Below, piece after piece: positions 18,523 through 27,558 of a stretch of 64,000 nucleotides of DNA (positions are counted from its first letter, which is position 1; the number at the start of each line of letters is the position of its first letter). A program made the position numbers and the translations under genes. The stretch comes from Aporrectodea caliginosa (Eukaryota > Annelida > Clitellata > Crassiclitellata > Lumbricidae), in the NCBI GenBank assembly GCA_020284085.1, contig JACEVL010000800.1, positions 592,501 through 656,500 on the forward strand, in the 5' to 3' direction. The notes under the pieces were generated by a model. The model was not told the DNA's origin. It saw only the letters and a program-made list of their open reading frames with translations, and ran no database searches.

Positions 18523-18866
18523 AACCACGAGTATTACTTGTAGGTCTACCAATAGTTGCGCCATTACTCGCTGTATCCTGGTCTACTAACAAATAATTGC
18601 TTACTCGTTTATATTTACTGCTGTTGTTGGCTATTTGGGTGACATTATTTGATTGCGACGATTATTTTCCTGTTCTTTTATCTTAATTCACTTTTGAGTC
18701 CATGCCATCTTGAAGTCTCGCAAACATAAGGTACAGTAAGTCCATTTGTCATACTACACCTTGTATAATCCTAAAGACAAATAATGACATGATATTAACA
18801 TACAAATAGCTAGTTTAACTACCACTTTGGGCTAGCATTTAATTTAGCATATCTGTTTGAAGGCCG

Positions 18867-18872
18867 AATAAA
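18867..18872 (+). terminator. Probable polyadenylation signal of tyrosinase
   Basis: AATAAA lies 345 bases after the stop codon, followed by a GT-rich stretch (gtgtatctatgtgtcgtg). A good candidate, without transcript proof. Confidence 0.5.
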
Positions 18873-19837
18873 AGAAATGTGTATCTATGTGTCGTGACAA
18901 TGATTTCAGCGAATGGTCGATGAGATTTCTCTAGGAAGCTTGTGATTGCCTGACGATCGTTTGGCCCTGCGTTTTAACCAAGAGGTTTCAATTTAGATGC
19001 TAAAAGGTAACATCACAACCCTGATTATACAAGTTCAACTAACAAGAGCTTCGGTGCAAGTGAGCCAAATTGTCATGATCCTTCATCAACTATAATTTAC
19101 CATAGAGATGTCAAATTAGGAGCGAAATATGTCTACTTAAAACGGTCAGGGACGTGCTATCGTTCGTTTACTTCGTTATACAGTTGCTTTATTAATTATA
19201 TTAGCGCCATAAATTTCTGAAAAATGTTGTTGTAATGCTATTACCATTAATAATTATTAGCAAATTCTATCGCGCCTATGCATAAGACACCAACCGATGG
19301 TGTAGGACAGCCAAGCCGTAATCAGGTCTATGGTGGATAAGCATTAAATTGAAAAATGCTTTATTCCTTTTCTAAAAACTCCTATGCGTCTGTCACCTTC
19401 TTTCATAACATTCACATTAACATTCATAGTCATCGGTATTTGAGTACAGTAGACGATAAAATATATCGCATTATTAGGTAACTACTCTACTGTACTACAC
19501 ATACCGGATTGCCTCATAAGTCGGCAAGCCAATCGACAAGTCTAACCGACTCTGGGTAGGCTTCTTGAAGGGGCGCTATACAAATTCCTGAAAATTCCTG
19601 AAAATGAACCGACTTAGTGAGCTGATAAGCAAGTGGCTTAGTCGGCTAAGTGGTTAAGTCAGTGGCTAACTCATTAAGTCAGTCGGTATTTCATTAGCGA
19701 CTGATTCCGGCAACTAGCGCCAATGTCATAATGTTCAAGATAGGCCTAGGCTATAGAATGCCTGACGAAGTTCCTGATCAGTCCCCTATGTCTATTCAAA
19801 GGCCTCGCGTCATCAGCGCTACTTGCTGTCATTATAC
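18873..19837. other. Intergenic region
   Basis: AT-rich, no gene seen. At about 19558-19600 there is a short L2-type 3' tail (cttgaaggggcgctatacaa) with a doubled attcctgaaa. It is flanked on both sides by aaccgact, a possible 8-bp target-site duplication. The following 100 bases are a degenerate repeat of gacttagt/cggctaagt words. Confidence 0.5.
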
Positions 19838-20180
19838 TTATTAAGAGGCGAGATAGGAGGATGAGCATGCACTGCCGTAGGTCTTTTAGGAGTTCGTTCC
19901 AAAGAGCTGGTGCAGCATAGACTAAGGAGCGGTTGCAGGATGTCAGAAAGGATGAGTCTGGATGGAGGCCTCAGGCCGGGATAGAGAAAGGTACATTATA
20001 ATTAGAGGCCGGGATAGAGAAAGGCATAATGATCAATGAGCGAGTACACCCATGGCGGTTGGATGGTGAATAGCTGACGAATGTATGAGGGTTTAGACGT
20101 TTGAAGGGCGTTGTAGGTAAGAGGTGCAATTTTATAGTGGATGCGCTGAGGGACTTTTAGCCAATGAAAGCATGATCAGT
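19838..20180 (-). mobile_element. L2/CR1-like LINE remnant, C-terminal part
   Basis: Conceptual minus-strand translation across frame breaks gives LKVPQRIHYKIAPLTYNALQ, then SKPSYIRQLFTIQPP and an ALWNEL word. These are the post-RT C-terminal motifs of the intact element just downstream (LKIPERIEYKVLSLTYNTLQ, SQPSYLRQLFSVQP, PLWNKL). Old and broken. Confidence 0.7.
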
Positions 20181-20873
20181 TAGCCGTTAGTTAGGCCTAC
20201 TAAACTCAAATCGGCTCCTTGTAGTACACTTTCATAGTTTTAAAGTTTCATTCATTCGCCTAAGTAAGAAGACAGAAATTTGACAATAAGCTAGGTTACT
20301 TATTGACAGAACGATGTTAGGCATATATCTGAAGAGTAGGCCTATGCCTTTTCTTTTTTATGGAACCTTATCGTCGATGGCAATTGGCGGTAAGCTAAGC
20401 TTTCGTTGCCTATATCGTTCCATCTGAGCTGTAGGCCTAATATGCAAATATGCCAATAATAGGCCTAATATCTGTCGACGGCAACGGCCTTTGATGCCAT
20501 AGGCTGTCGTTAAACTGTTGATCCAATCCAACTGCCCAGGTAGGGCTTGTTGCAGTTACTATCCTGTGATAGGCCTACGCGGTGTTTCGTTCTCTTTCAG
20601 CTTTAAGCTTAAGCCTCGACCTTTTCCACTCGCTACCCACTATAACCTGCTTCTCTGGTCTTATGACCAACCGGATTTCGTTTGGCTCATCCAACGGATC
20701 AGTGATTCTCGACTACGATTCATTTGAGGTGGTCAGCGCTGCCTTGTCCGCTAAAATTACAGCGCGTTACAGAAGTTGCAACAAATTATTAGATTAGGCA
20801 AAAGAAACAAACGCATATAGGCCTATAATTGGCACTGTACAAGTCACGTAATTTTCATTAATTTTGCTGTGCA

Positions 20874-23800
20874 CTTTACAATCGTAATCGTAATCGTAAT
20901 CGTAATCGTAAACTCGATATTTCTACAGCGCCCACAAAAGCGAAGTCGCGGGAACCAGCTTATTCACAGGCGCTTAACCAAAACAGAATCGATAGGCAGG
21001 GGGTCAAAATCCAGAGAGTCAGGCAGGCAGACAGTCAGACGGCTAAGGTGGATGATGCTTAGAGTTGAAATGGCGAGGAAGGTGAGGGGAAGAGAAGGAA
21101 TCGGGATAGGATTTGTGAAAAAGCAGTGTTTTCAGTTTTGAGTGGAAGACCTGTGGAGAGATAGCAAGAGGTGAGGTTTTGGTGAGTTCATAGGATGGAT
21201 CGGATATTTGTCGTAGCACAGGCGGGAGTTTGTTCCAAAGAGGCGGGACAGCTATGGCTATGGAACGATTTGCAAATTTAAGCGATGAGGTGACGGAAGG
21301 GCGGAGCAGTGTGAGGGTGGAAGATGAACGGGTTGAACGAAGAGGTTGGACCGAGAACAACTGACGGAGATACGAGGGCTGAGAGGATTGAAGCGTATTG
21401 TAGGTGAGAGATAGGACTTTATATTCTATTCGTTCAGGAATTTTGAGCCAGTGGAGCGATTTCAAGACAGGTGTGATGTGGTGGTGTTTGGGGGTTTTGG
21501 TGACAGCACGGGCGAGGGCATTCTGAATGGCTTGGAGGCGATTAATTTGAGTGGTATCTATGTTGAGAAAGAGAGCATTGCAGTAATCTAATTTAGCGTG
21601 AACTATTGATGTGGCGATTGTTGATGAGGTTTTGAAGTCAAGCATAGGGCGAATTCTACGCAGGTCACGGATGTGCATGAAGCAAGAACGGGAAAGATGG
21701 GTGATGTGATCGGAAAAGCTAAGATTCTGGTCAAAAGTCACACCTAGGTTGCGGACAGGAGAATTTGCTATGAATGTGTGAGTGGATACAGAGTCAAGGC
21801 TGAGGGAAATAGAGGGATCTGGAATTTTCTTGAGTTGCTCACGGAGGCCTATAAGAATGAATTCAGTTTTAGAGGGGTTGAGGCACAACATGTTTGAAGT
21901 CATCCAGGAGGAGATTTGTTTTACCACAACAAGAAGATGATCTATGGAGTCGGCGAAGCTGCTGGGAGAGAATGAAATGAATAATTGGGTGTCGTCAGCG
22001 TATAGGTGATGGTCAACTGAGGATGCTTTGATGAGTGAGCTGAGTGGAGTAGTGTAAAGGATGAACAATAGGGGCCCAAGAACAGAACCTTGCGGAACAC
22101 CACAGGTGAGAGGGCATGATTGCGATGAGGTTTCTGGTGTTTTAACAGAGAAAGAGCGGGAAGAGAGATAGGTCTGAATCCAGAGGAGAGCAGTGTCGGT
22201 AAAACCGAACCAGGTAGACAGTCTTTGGAGTAATATGTTGTGGTCAATGGTGTCGAAAGCTGCAGAAATATCAAGGAGGCACAGACAGGAGACTTGTTGA
22301 TGAGAAATGGCAGAAACAAGTTTATTGTAGAGGCAAGTGAGAAGGGTTTCGGTTGAGTGCCGCTTGGTAAAACCAGACTGGTGCGGGTTAAGGAGTGAGT
22401 TTGAAGTCAGGTAATCATTTACCCGAGACAGGACTATGCGTTCGGTTAGTTTAGAGATGAATGACAGGTTGGAGACAGGTCGGTAGTTTGAAAGGATTTC
22501 TTTATCAAGTGATGGTTTCTTGAGAAGTGGAGTGACTAAAGAATGTTTGAAGAGGAGGGGAAAATTGCCAGTAGACAAGGAGAGGTTGATTATTTTGGTG
22601 ATGATGGGAACGAGAATAGATGAGCAGTCTTTCAGTAAGGAGGTAGGTATAGGGTCAAGTTCACACTGCTTATTTGGAAGAGATTGTAACAGATGGGATA
22701 TTTCAATCTCTGACGTTGGTTGGAAGACAGATAATGATGATCGAGGTGGGGAGGGTGGACGGTCGTGAGTGGTGGGAGGAGTATCTGGAGATGAATCGAT
22801 GGTGGTTTTTGAGAGTAGTGATTGAAGAGAGAGACGGAGGGTAGTAATTTTGCCAGAGAAGAAGGAACAAAACGACTCAGCTATTGAGGAAGGTGGAAGA
22901 GAGTTTGGAAGTGGGCTTGAGGAGTTCCGGTGGAGGAGTTGGTTAATAGTTTTCCAAAGAAGGCGAGGATTAGAAGAACGGGATTGAACTAGTGAGGAGT
23001 AAAACCTCTTTTTAGCCGTAGCCAGAAGGTGATGGTATTTATTTGTGGCTGATTTTAGGGTAGATAGAAGTTGAGGATCACGGGTTCGTTTGTAAGTGCG
23101 CTCAAGGCGTCGACGGAAAGCTTTGAAGGACTGGAGATATGAATTATACCAAGGGTTCTTGGAGTGGGAGCCGGATTTGGTGATAATAGGAGCGTGCTTG
23201 TCAAGGAGCATGGAAAGAGTGGTGTTGTAGGAAGACAGTAGGTCATCGAGAGAGGATGGAGGATTTAGGACGAGGTCTGAAGAGGAAAGATCTTGTGTGA
23301 AGGCTTCAATGTTTATGGAGCTGATGCGGCGGAATGAATGAGAGACGGGGTCAGGAAGTGGAACAGGAAGTATGTTGAGGCGTGTGAAGATAGGGTAATG
23401 ATCGGAAGGTGTGTCAAAAGAGAAAGAGATATCGGGCGATAACTTTGAGACAGATGATGTGATGATGAGGTCAAGTGTATGGTTGTGACAATGGGTGGGG
23501 AAATTGACATGTTGAACTAGGTTAGTAGATGACAAGAGCGTGAGAAATTCTGAGGCAAATGAGTCAGAGGGATTATCTACATGTATGTTAAAATCCCCCG
23601 TGATCAGGAATTCATGAGGAGTAGTGGCAGCAGTGGAGAGTAAGGTTGTGAATTCTTGCAAGAAGACGGATGTAGGACTTGAGTATGAGGAGGAGGAAGG
23701 AGGGCGGTAGACATTGAAAATGGTTAGTATTGTGTTAGGGAGCTTTAGAGTAATTGAGGCGCATTCAAAGGAGCGAAAACAGTAGCCAGGTGAGTGAAGG

Positions 23801-23890
23801 ACGGTGGAAGGTTCTCTGGTCAGAAACGCAATGCCCCCACCAGTGGTGTTCGTACCGGTTTGCCAATAAGCGTTGGAAGACAAAATGTAG
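20874..23890 (-). mobile_element. 5'-truncated L2/CR1-like non-LTR retrotransposon
   Basis: It contains one long open frame (21043-23883). The minus-strand 3' end reads gggcgctgtagaaatatcg and then (TTACGA)n, a terminal short tandem repeat as expected for the L2/CR1 clade. The 5' end is lost inside the endonuclease domain. It abuts a second copy of its own 3' tail (23900-23970). Because the ORF has no stop, the insertion should be young. Confidence 0.88.
21043..23883 (-). CDS. Endonuclease-reverse transcriptase of L2/CR1-like LINE (N-terminus missing)
   Basis: 946 uninterrupted codons. The N-terminal roughly 180 residues are the second half of an APE-type endonuclease with GDFNIHVDN and the catalytic SDH (in PSDHYPIFTRL). 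The first roughly 90 residues of APE, with the metal-binding Asn and Glu, are absent, so this copy cannot be autonomous. The reverse transcriptase follows, with NYRPVSNLSFISKLTERI, DISAAFDTIDH, GVPQGSVLGPLLF and the catalytic YADD box (YADDTQLF). The C-terminal part has LRPSVTSSLKFANRSIA and PPLWNKLP, typical of the L2 branch. It has no start codon of its own; the frame begins at a TTG just after an upstream stop. Confidence 0.93.
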   Translation of the reverse strand: MSSNAYWQTGTNTTGGGIAFLTREPSTVLHSPGYCFRSFECASITLKLPNTILTIFNVYRPPSSSSYSSPTSVFLQEFTTLLSTAATTPHEFLITGDFNIHVDNPSDSFASEFLTLLSSTNLVQHVNFPTHCHNHTLDLIITSSVSKLSPDISFSFDTPSDHYPIFTRLNILPVPLPDPVSHSFRRISSINIEAFTQDLSSSDLVLNPPSSLDDLLSSYNTTLSMLLDKHAPIITKSGSHSKNPWYNSYLQSFKAFRRRLERTYKRTRDPQLLSTLKSATNKYHHLLATAKKRFYSSLVQSRSSNPRLLWKTINQLLHRNSSSPLPNSLPPSSIAESFCSFFSGKITTLRLSLQSLLSKTTIDSSPDTPPTTHDRPPSPPRSSLSVFQPTSEIEISHLLQSLPNKQCELDPIPTSLLKDCSSILVPIITKIINLSLSTGNFPLLFKHSLVTPLLKKPSLDKEILSNYRPVSNLSFISKLTERIVLSRVNDYLTSNSLLNPHQSGFTKRHSTETLLTCLYNKLVSAISHQQVSCLCLLDISAAFDTIDHNILLQRLSTWFGFTDTALLWIQTYLSSRSFSVKTPETSSQSCPLTCGVPQGSVLGPLLFILYTTPLSSLIKASSVDHHLYADDTQLFISFSPSSFADSIDHLLVVVKQISSWMTSNMLCLNPSKTEFILIGLREQLKKIPDPSISLSLDSVSTHTFIANSPVRNLGVTFDQNLSFSDHITHLSRSCFMHIRDLRRIRPMLDFKTSSTIATSIVHAKLDYCNALFLNIDTTQINRLQAIQNALARAVTKTPKHHHITPVLKSLHWLKIPERIEYKVLSLTYNTLQSSQPSYLRQLFSVQPLRSTRSSSTLTLLRPSVTSSLKFANRSIAIAVPPLWNKLPPVLRQISDPSYELTKTSPLAISPQVFHSKLKTLLFHKSYPDSFSSPHLPRHFNSKHHPP

Positions 23891-23899
23891 GCCTAATGT

Positions 23900-23970
23900 A
23901 AATCTTCGAGAATTTCTCAGCGCCCACAAAAGCCACGTCAGGGAGACCAGCTTTTCACCGGCGCTATATC
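23900..23970 (-). mobile_element. Second L2 3' tail abutting the LINE
   Basis: The block cagcgcccacaaaagcc... ccggcgct (23918-23967) is homologous to the 3' end of the neighbouring LINE (20925-20974) and has the same orientation. It lies directly 5' of the truncated LINE, giving a head-to-tail arrangement. Confidence 0.75.
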
Positions 23971-24162
23971 AAATTTCACCATGGTAACGTGCATTGTCCA
24001 AACATTCTCCTTTAGCGTCATAGGTCTATCTATTGTCTAATACGTCACAGTTATACACGGCGTCCAAATTTAAGGAACACTATGATATAATTATTAAATA
24101 AAATGTTATTGCTGGTACGATCCTATTATTCCACTGCATTGCAAAGTTTAGGCCTTCAAGTT

Positions 24163-24365
24163 GTCCTATAGGAAGAATCCACTGCGCAAATCATTTGGTC
24201 CCAGGAAGAATCAATTCCCTCTCATTCAATTTGTCCTAGGAAGAACCAGTCCAGTGGCGAAACGCAACGGGAGTGTTTTAGTCCTAGTAACAATACACTT
24301 CTCCGGTCAATAATTAGTCCTAGTAAGAATTAACTCAACCAGTCAATATACCCTGGAATAAGTAG
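24163..24365. repeat. Degenerate tandem repeat, about 35-bp unit
   Basis: The word GTCCTAGGAAGAAT and variants recur at 24163, 24198, 24233, 24281, 24317 and about 24351. It leads up to a Helitron-type 3' end at 24414-24439 and may be the body of that element. Confidence 0.6.
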
Positions 24366-24413
24366 ATTCCGAAGTGTTTAAAAGTAAACACATATTCTTT
24401 AAATTTCCTTTAA

Positions 24414-24439
24414 CCGTCTTAGGACGGGCAAACATCTAG
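24414..24439 (+). mobile_element. Helitron-type 3' terminus (hairpin + CTAG)
   Basis: The hairpin CCGTC-TTAG-GACGG (24414-24427) is followed after eight bases by CTAG and then T. Helitrons end in a short hairpin and CTRR and insert before a T. An identical 27-base end stands at 26108-26133, with different flanking DNA. The 5' border of this copy is not clear. Confidence 0.6.
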
Positions 24440-24457
24440 TTTAATAATAAATACATA

Positions 24458-24460
<3 letters not shown>

Positions 24461-24552
<92 letters not shown>
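24461..24552. repeat. (GAT)n microsatellite
   Basis: About 30 GAT units, followed by a few interrupted gatcgat units to 24585. It lies just after the Helitron-type 3' end. Confidence 0.95.
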
Positions 24553-24553
<1 letters not shown>

Positions 24554-24937
24554 CGATGATGATCGACGATGATCGATGATGACAGGGCCTAACACAAATA
24601 GATTCAATTACTATAGGCTATTGTATTCAAGCACATTAGAATTAAATCGAGAAAGGCTCTATGGTTCATACATCCCCTTCAAAATGGGTCCATACAACCT
24701 CAAACAATGACCATGCACTACAGCAGCCAACAGCATATTAATAGCCTTCAAAAGCGAAACGTTTCAACGAAAAATGATATAGGGCCTATTGGTTATATAA
24801 CTTATATTTGCCTGCCGCTTGCAACTAGTCGTTATTCTGGATGGCAGATGTCAGCAAGAAACAATAGGGCCTACATGTAGGCTAATTATTGGCGAACTTT
24901 ATACTTGATGTCACTTTTTAATCGTAAATCGGTCAAA

Positions 24938-24969
24938 CCATCGACGTATTTATAATTATACGTCGATGG
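24938..24969. repeat. Perfect 12-bp inverted repeat (hairpin)
   Basis: The arms CCATCGACGTAT and ATACGTCGATGG are separated by 8 bases. Both are flanked by a gtcaaac word in direct orientation. Confidence 0.8.
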
Positions 24970-25601
24970 GTCAAACGACATCGTTAAGAACATCTGGCAC
25001 ATGCCCACAACATAGAGTAGTATACTAAACTAGAGCATCCATAGAGACAAACTTAATTAATGCCAGTGACTATACTTACTCTAGTTAGTACCTCACTATG
25101 GTCCATAGGCTTATAACACCAAGGTCCATGTAACCCCAAGTTACCCTAAGAGTCCAAGTTTCCTTAGTTTCAAAGCAACAAGAAGCCGTAGGAGACTATT
25201 TCAAATAGACATAGCCTGCATGTAGGATAAATAACATAGAAAAGCGAATAGGCCTATAACGTTCAAGACTGCAGCTTTGGAAGTTATTCGCCCACAGGCG
25301 AACTGCATGGAACCTACATTAAGACAACCTTTCAACCGTTGCTTCAATCAACCTTATTACCTTTAGTCCCTGTAGAGCAAGGCTCCGTAGTCCTATCATA
25401 TGTGTTTTCTTAAAATTGTTTTCTTTAGACTTCTCTGTCTGAAGTTTGTCACCTGCTCTGTCCTTTTCCATTTTCTAATCGATAATAATATAATACAACA
25501 GAAATTAATAATATAAAGGCACAGAAATCTCTGCGCCTGCGTGCGTGCGTCGTGTTACGCTCTTTCGCAAGAGTCAACTATAGTCTAGCCGAAGGTCTTT
25601 A

Positions 25602-25632
25602 TGTGACGTCACAATATTATTGTGACGTCACA
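25602..25632. promoter_or_regulatory. 31-bp inverted repeat holding two CRE sites
   Basis: TGTGACGTCACAATA (25602-25616) and its exact reverse complement (25618-25632) are separated by one T. Each arm contains the palindrome TGACGTCA, the ATF/CREB site. It lies near the 5' end of the Helitron-like element, so it may be the element's own promoter or cruciform. Confidence 0.6.
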
Positions 25633-25714
25633 CAAAGAAAACGTTGTCATAGCAACACAATATATTTCTCAACAACGTACGGAGCATAGCTATTATACAG
25701 GCGTTCATGGACGG

Positions 25715-26100
25715 ACGGTTGGAGGTAGGGAGGGAGAGATGGAGGGCCAGAAGAGGGAGTGGGAGTTGGAGGGGAATGAGCTAGGAGAGGAGGAAGGAAA
25801 GGAGGAACGGAAGGGGAGTGGGAGGTGGAGGGGAATGGGGAGAGGGGTGGGAAGGGGCAGGGCAGGGGAGTGTGCGTAGAGAAGAAAGGAAGGTGATTAA
25901 GAGGGAAAAGGAAGGGCAGTATGAGGAGTAGAGAAGGGTGTGAGGGGTAGAATAGGGGTGGGGATGGGAGGGAAAAACAGGAATGGGAGGTTATGGGACC
26001 GGACGGGGAGAAGGCAAGGAAAGGGGTGAGAGTGATAGTGGAGGGGAAAGTAGAGCAAGGGAAAGGGAAGTGGAGAAAAGAGGGGAGCGCTAAGCACGGT
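25715..26100. repeat. Long polypurine (G/A-rich) tract
   Basis: About 380 bases of the plus strand are almost pure G and A, with repeated ggaggggaa and gggagtgggag words. The open frame seen on the other strand (Pro/Ser/Phe-rich) is only a by-product of this composition. Confidence 0.85.
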
Positions 26101-26269
26101 AAACTAACCGTCTTAGGACGGGCAAACATCTAGTAAATAATAATAATAATCTGGCACGAAGTCAATGAAATGGCATGATCCGCATGAAGTCAACTGTTTT
26201 ACGTTATAGGCTCATTTCGTTTCGGTAGGTGGCGCAGCTATCCTATACGTTATGAATGTCGTAATCAAC

Positions 26270-26536
26270 TGGGGTAATTTATCATTTTAGCGTTATAAAT
26301 TATTATTATTAGAGAATTGTAATTCTTGCTTAAATAGAAGTTGGATCGATGAATTTTCGCTTAAATAGAAGTTTGGTTGACGAATAACTCAAGATTCTTA
26401 CTTAAATAGAAGTTGAATTGATGAATTTTTTTGCTTAGATAGCTTATCACTGTTACCCAAGGACCTATTAATCCTTGACTGTTACCTAAGCGGCAACAGC
26501 GATAAGCTAGGCCTTTAAGCGGGCGCTCTAATTTAA

Positions 26537-26572
<36 letters not shown>
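26270..26572 (+). repeat. Short minisatellite followed by L2-type tail and (ATCA)n
   Basis: CTTAAATAGAAGTTG words recur near 26329, 26360 and 26401, with a decayed one near 26434. Then comes an L2-like end (aagcgggcgctctaattt) and about seven ATCA units. No gene. Confidence 0.55.
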
Positions 26573-26575
<3 letters not shown>

Positions 26576-26807
26576 TTTATTTTGCAACCAAATATTGACT
26601 CATCGTATCCCGCCTTAGCTTACACCAAAGTTTCCTAAACAACATGGCTCTTGGCTGACTTGATTTGCTATTGTACCAGTAATTTAAGTTGGTCTCTCTG
26701 ATGCGGTTCTGTGCGAAAATTTACATTTAGGTCCTTGGGCCTATATCAACGAAATTATCTACGACTTCACTAGTAGGCCTACGACGAAAAGTCACGTTTT
26801 CTGTACA

Positions 26808-26815
26808 TGACGTCA
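26808..26815 (+). promoter_or_regulatory. CRE palindrome in WDR81 5' flank
   Basis: TGACGTCA lies 186 bases before the WDR81 start codon. CREs at this distance are common in TATA-less animal promoters. It lies outside the 596-bp duplication, so only the upstream exon 1 has it close by. Confidence 0.4.
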
Positions 26816-26962
26816 TCGAGAGCACATTGATTAGAAATAGATCGTCTATGCTGTGGTGATCATGAAAATTGAAAACATCCGGAGTCTCTCTCCCTCTGGA
26901 AATAAATGATTTAAAATAGCGATCAGTTTAAGAAAATAGCGATATAGGGTTTTTATGGCACC

Positions 26963-27558
26963 GAAACTAAAAGGGATCTGATGGTGAACTGTGTGAGAAG
27001 ATGGCTGACGGTATTTCTGCACGACTGGTTGAAAGCGAACTAAACATACCCTCCTTCGCCATAGCACCACTGTCAGATGATAGGTTGGCCTGTGTTGTAA
27101 GTTCACGTTTAATACATTTGAAGTGAATTATCCGCAAAGTCTTTGGTTATTGTTATTGGCCACACCAGTTGTGTAATAAATTTAATTGGAAATTGGATGT
27201 TGTCGCTTGTGATGATTGGTGGGCAAATTTCGTTCAATCTCTTTTTGCTGGATATACCATTACTTGTGGCAGTTTCACTGCTTAGAGACTAGATACACGA
27301 AGTACCTGCCAGTTTCGTTTTCATTAGGTTAGATATCCAAGAGCATCTCAGAGTTTTACTTTGATGTATGTTGGTCATTTGTCACATGGATGCTTTATAC
27401 TTAAATTTTTTTTCTGTTTGATGAACCATGTACACCAAAATGCGGTTAGCAGTTGATGTTTTCAATAAGGGATATACTTACTTACTTACTTGCCTGCCAC
27501 AGTTGCCGATCAATCCTTTTAACGATGAGGGTGTACTAAAAGCTGCTGGGAATACAAT
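26963..27558 (+). repeat. 596-bp tandem duplication, unit 1
   Basis: Matches 27559-28154 with a single G/A difference (near 27470 and 28066). It carries 38 bases of 5' leader, WDR81 exon 1 with its splice donor, 400 bases of intron and the first half of a palindromic MITE. Confidence 0.95.

Larger units (their letters stand above)
25528..26133 (+). mobile_element. Non-autonomous Helitron-like element
   Basis: A candidate 5' end is TCTCTGCGCCTGCGTGCGTG after an A. It is followed by a TTTCGC-containing hairpin (ctctttcgcaagag) and a doubled CRE palindrome. The 3' end is hairpin CCGTC-TTAG-GACGG plus CTAG at 26108-26133, identical to the one at 24414. The interior is a purine-only-like tract with no gene. 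The 5' border is uncertain by some tens of bases. Confidence 0.5.

Noticed and set aside
24419..24607. 62-codon poly-Ile ORF
   Set aside because: Translation of the (GAT)n microsatellite.
25647..26129. 160-codon Pro/Ser/Phe-rich minus-strand ORF
   Set aside because: By-product of the polypurine tract: pyrimidine-only codons exclude stops. No domain or splice context.
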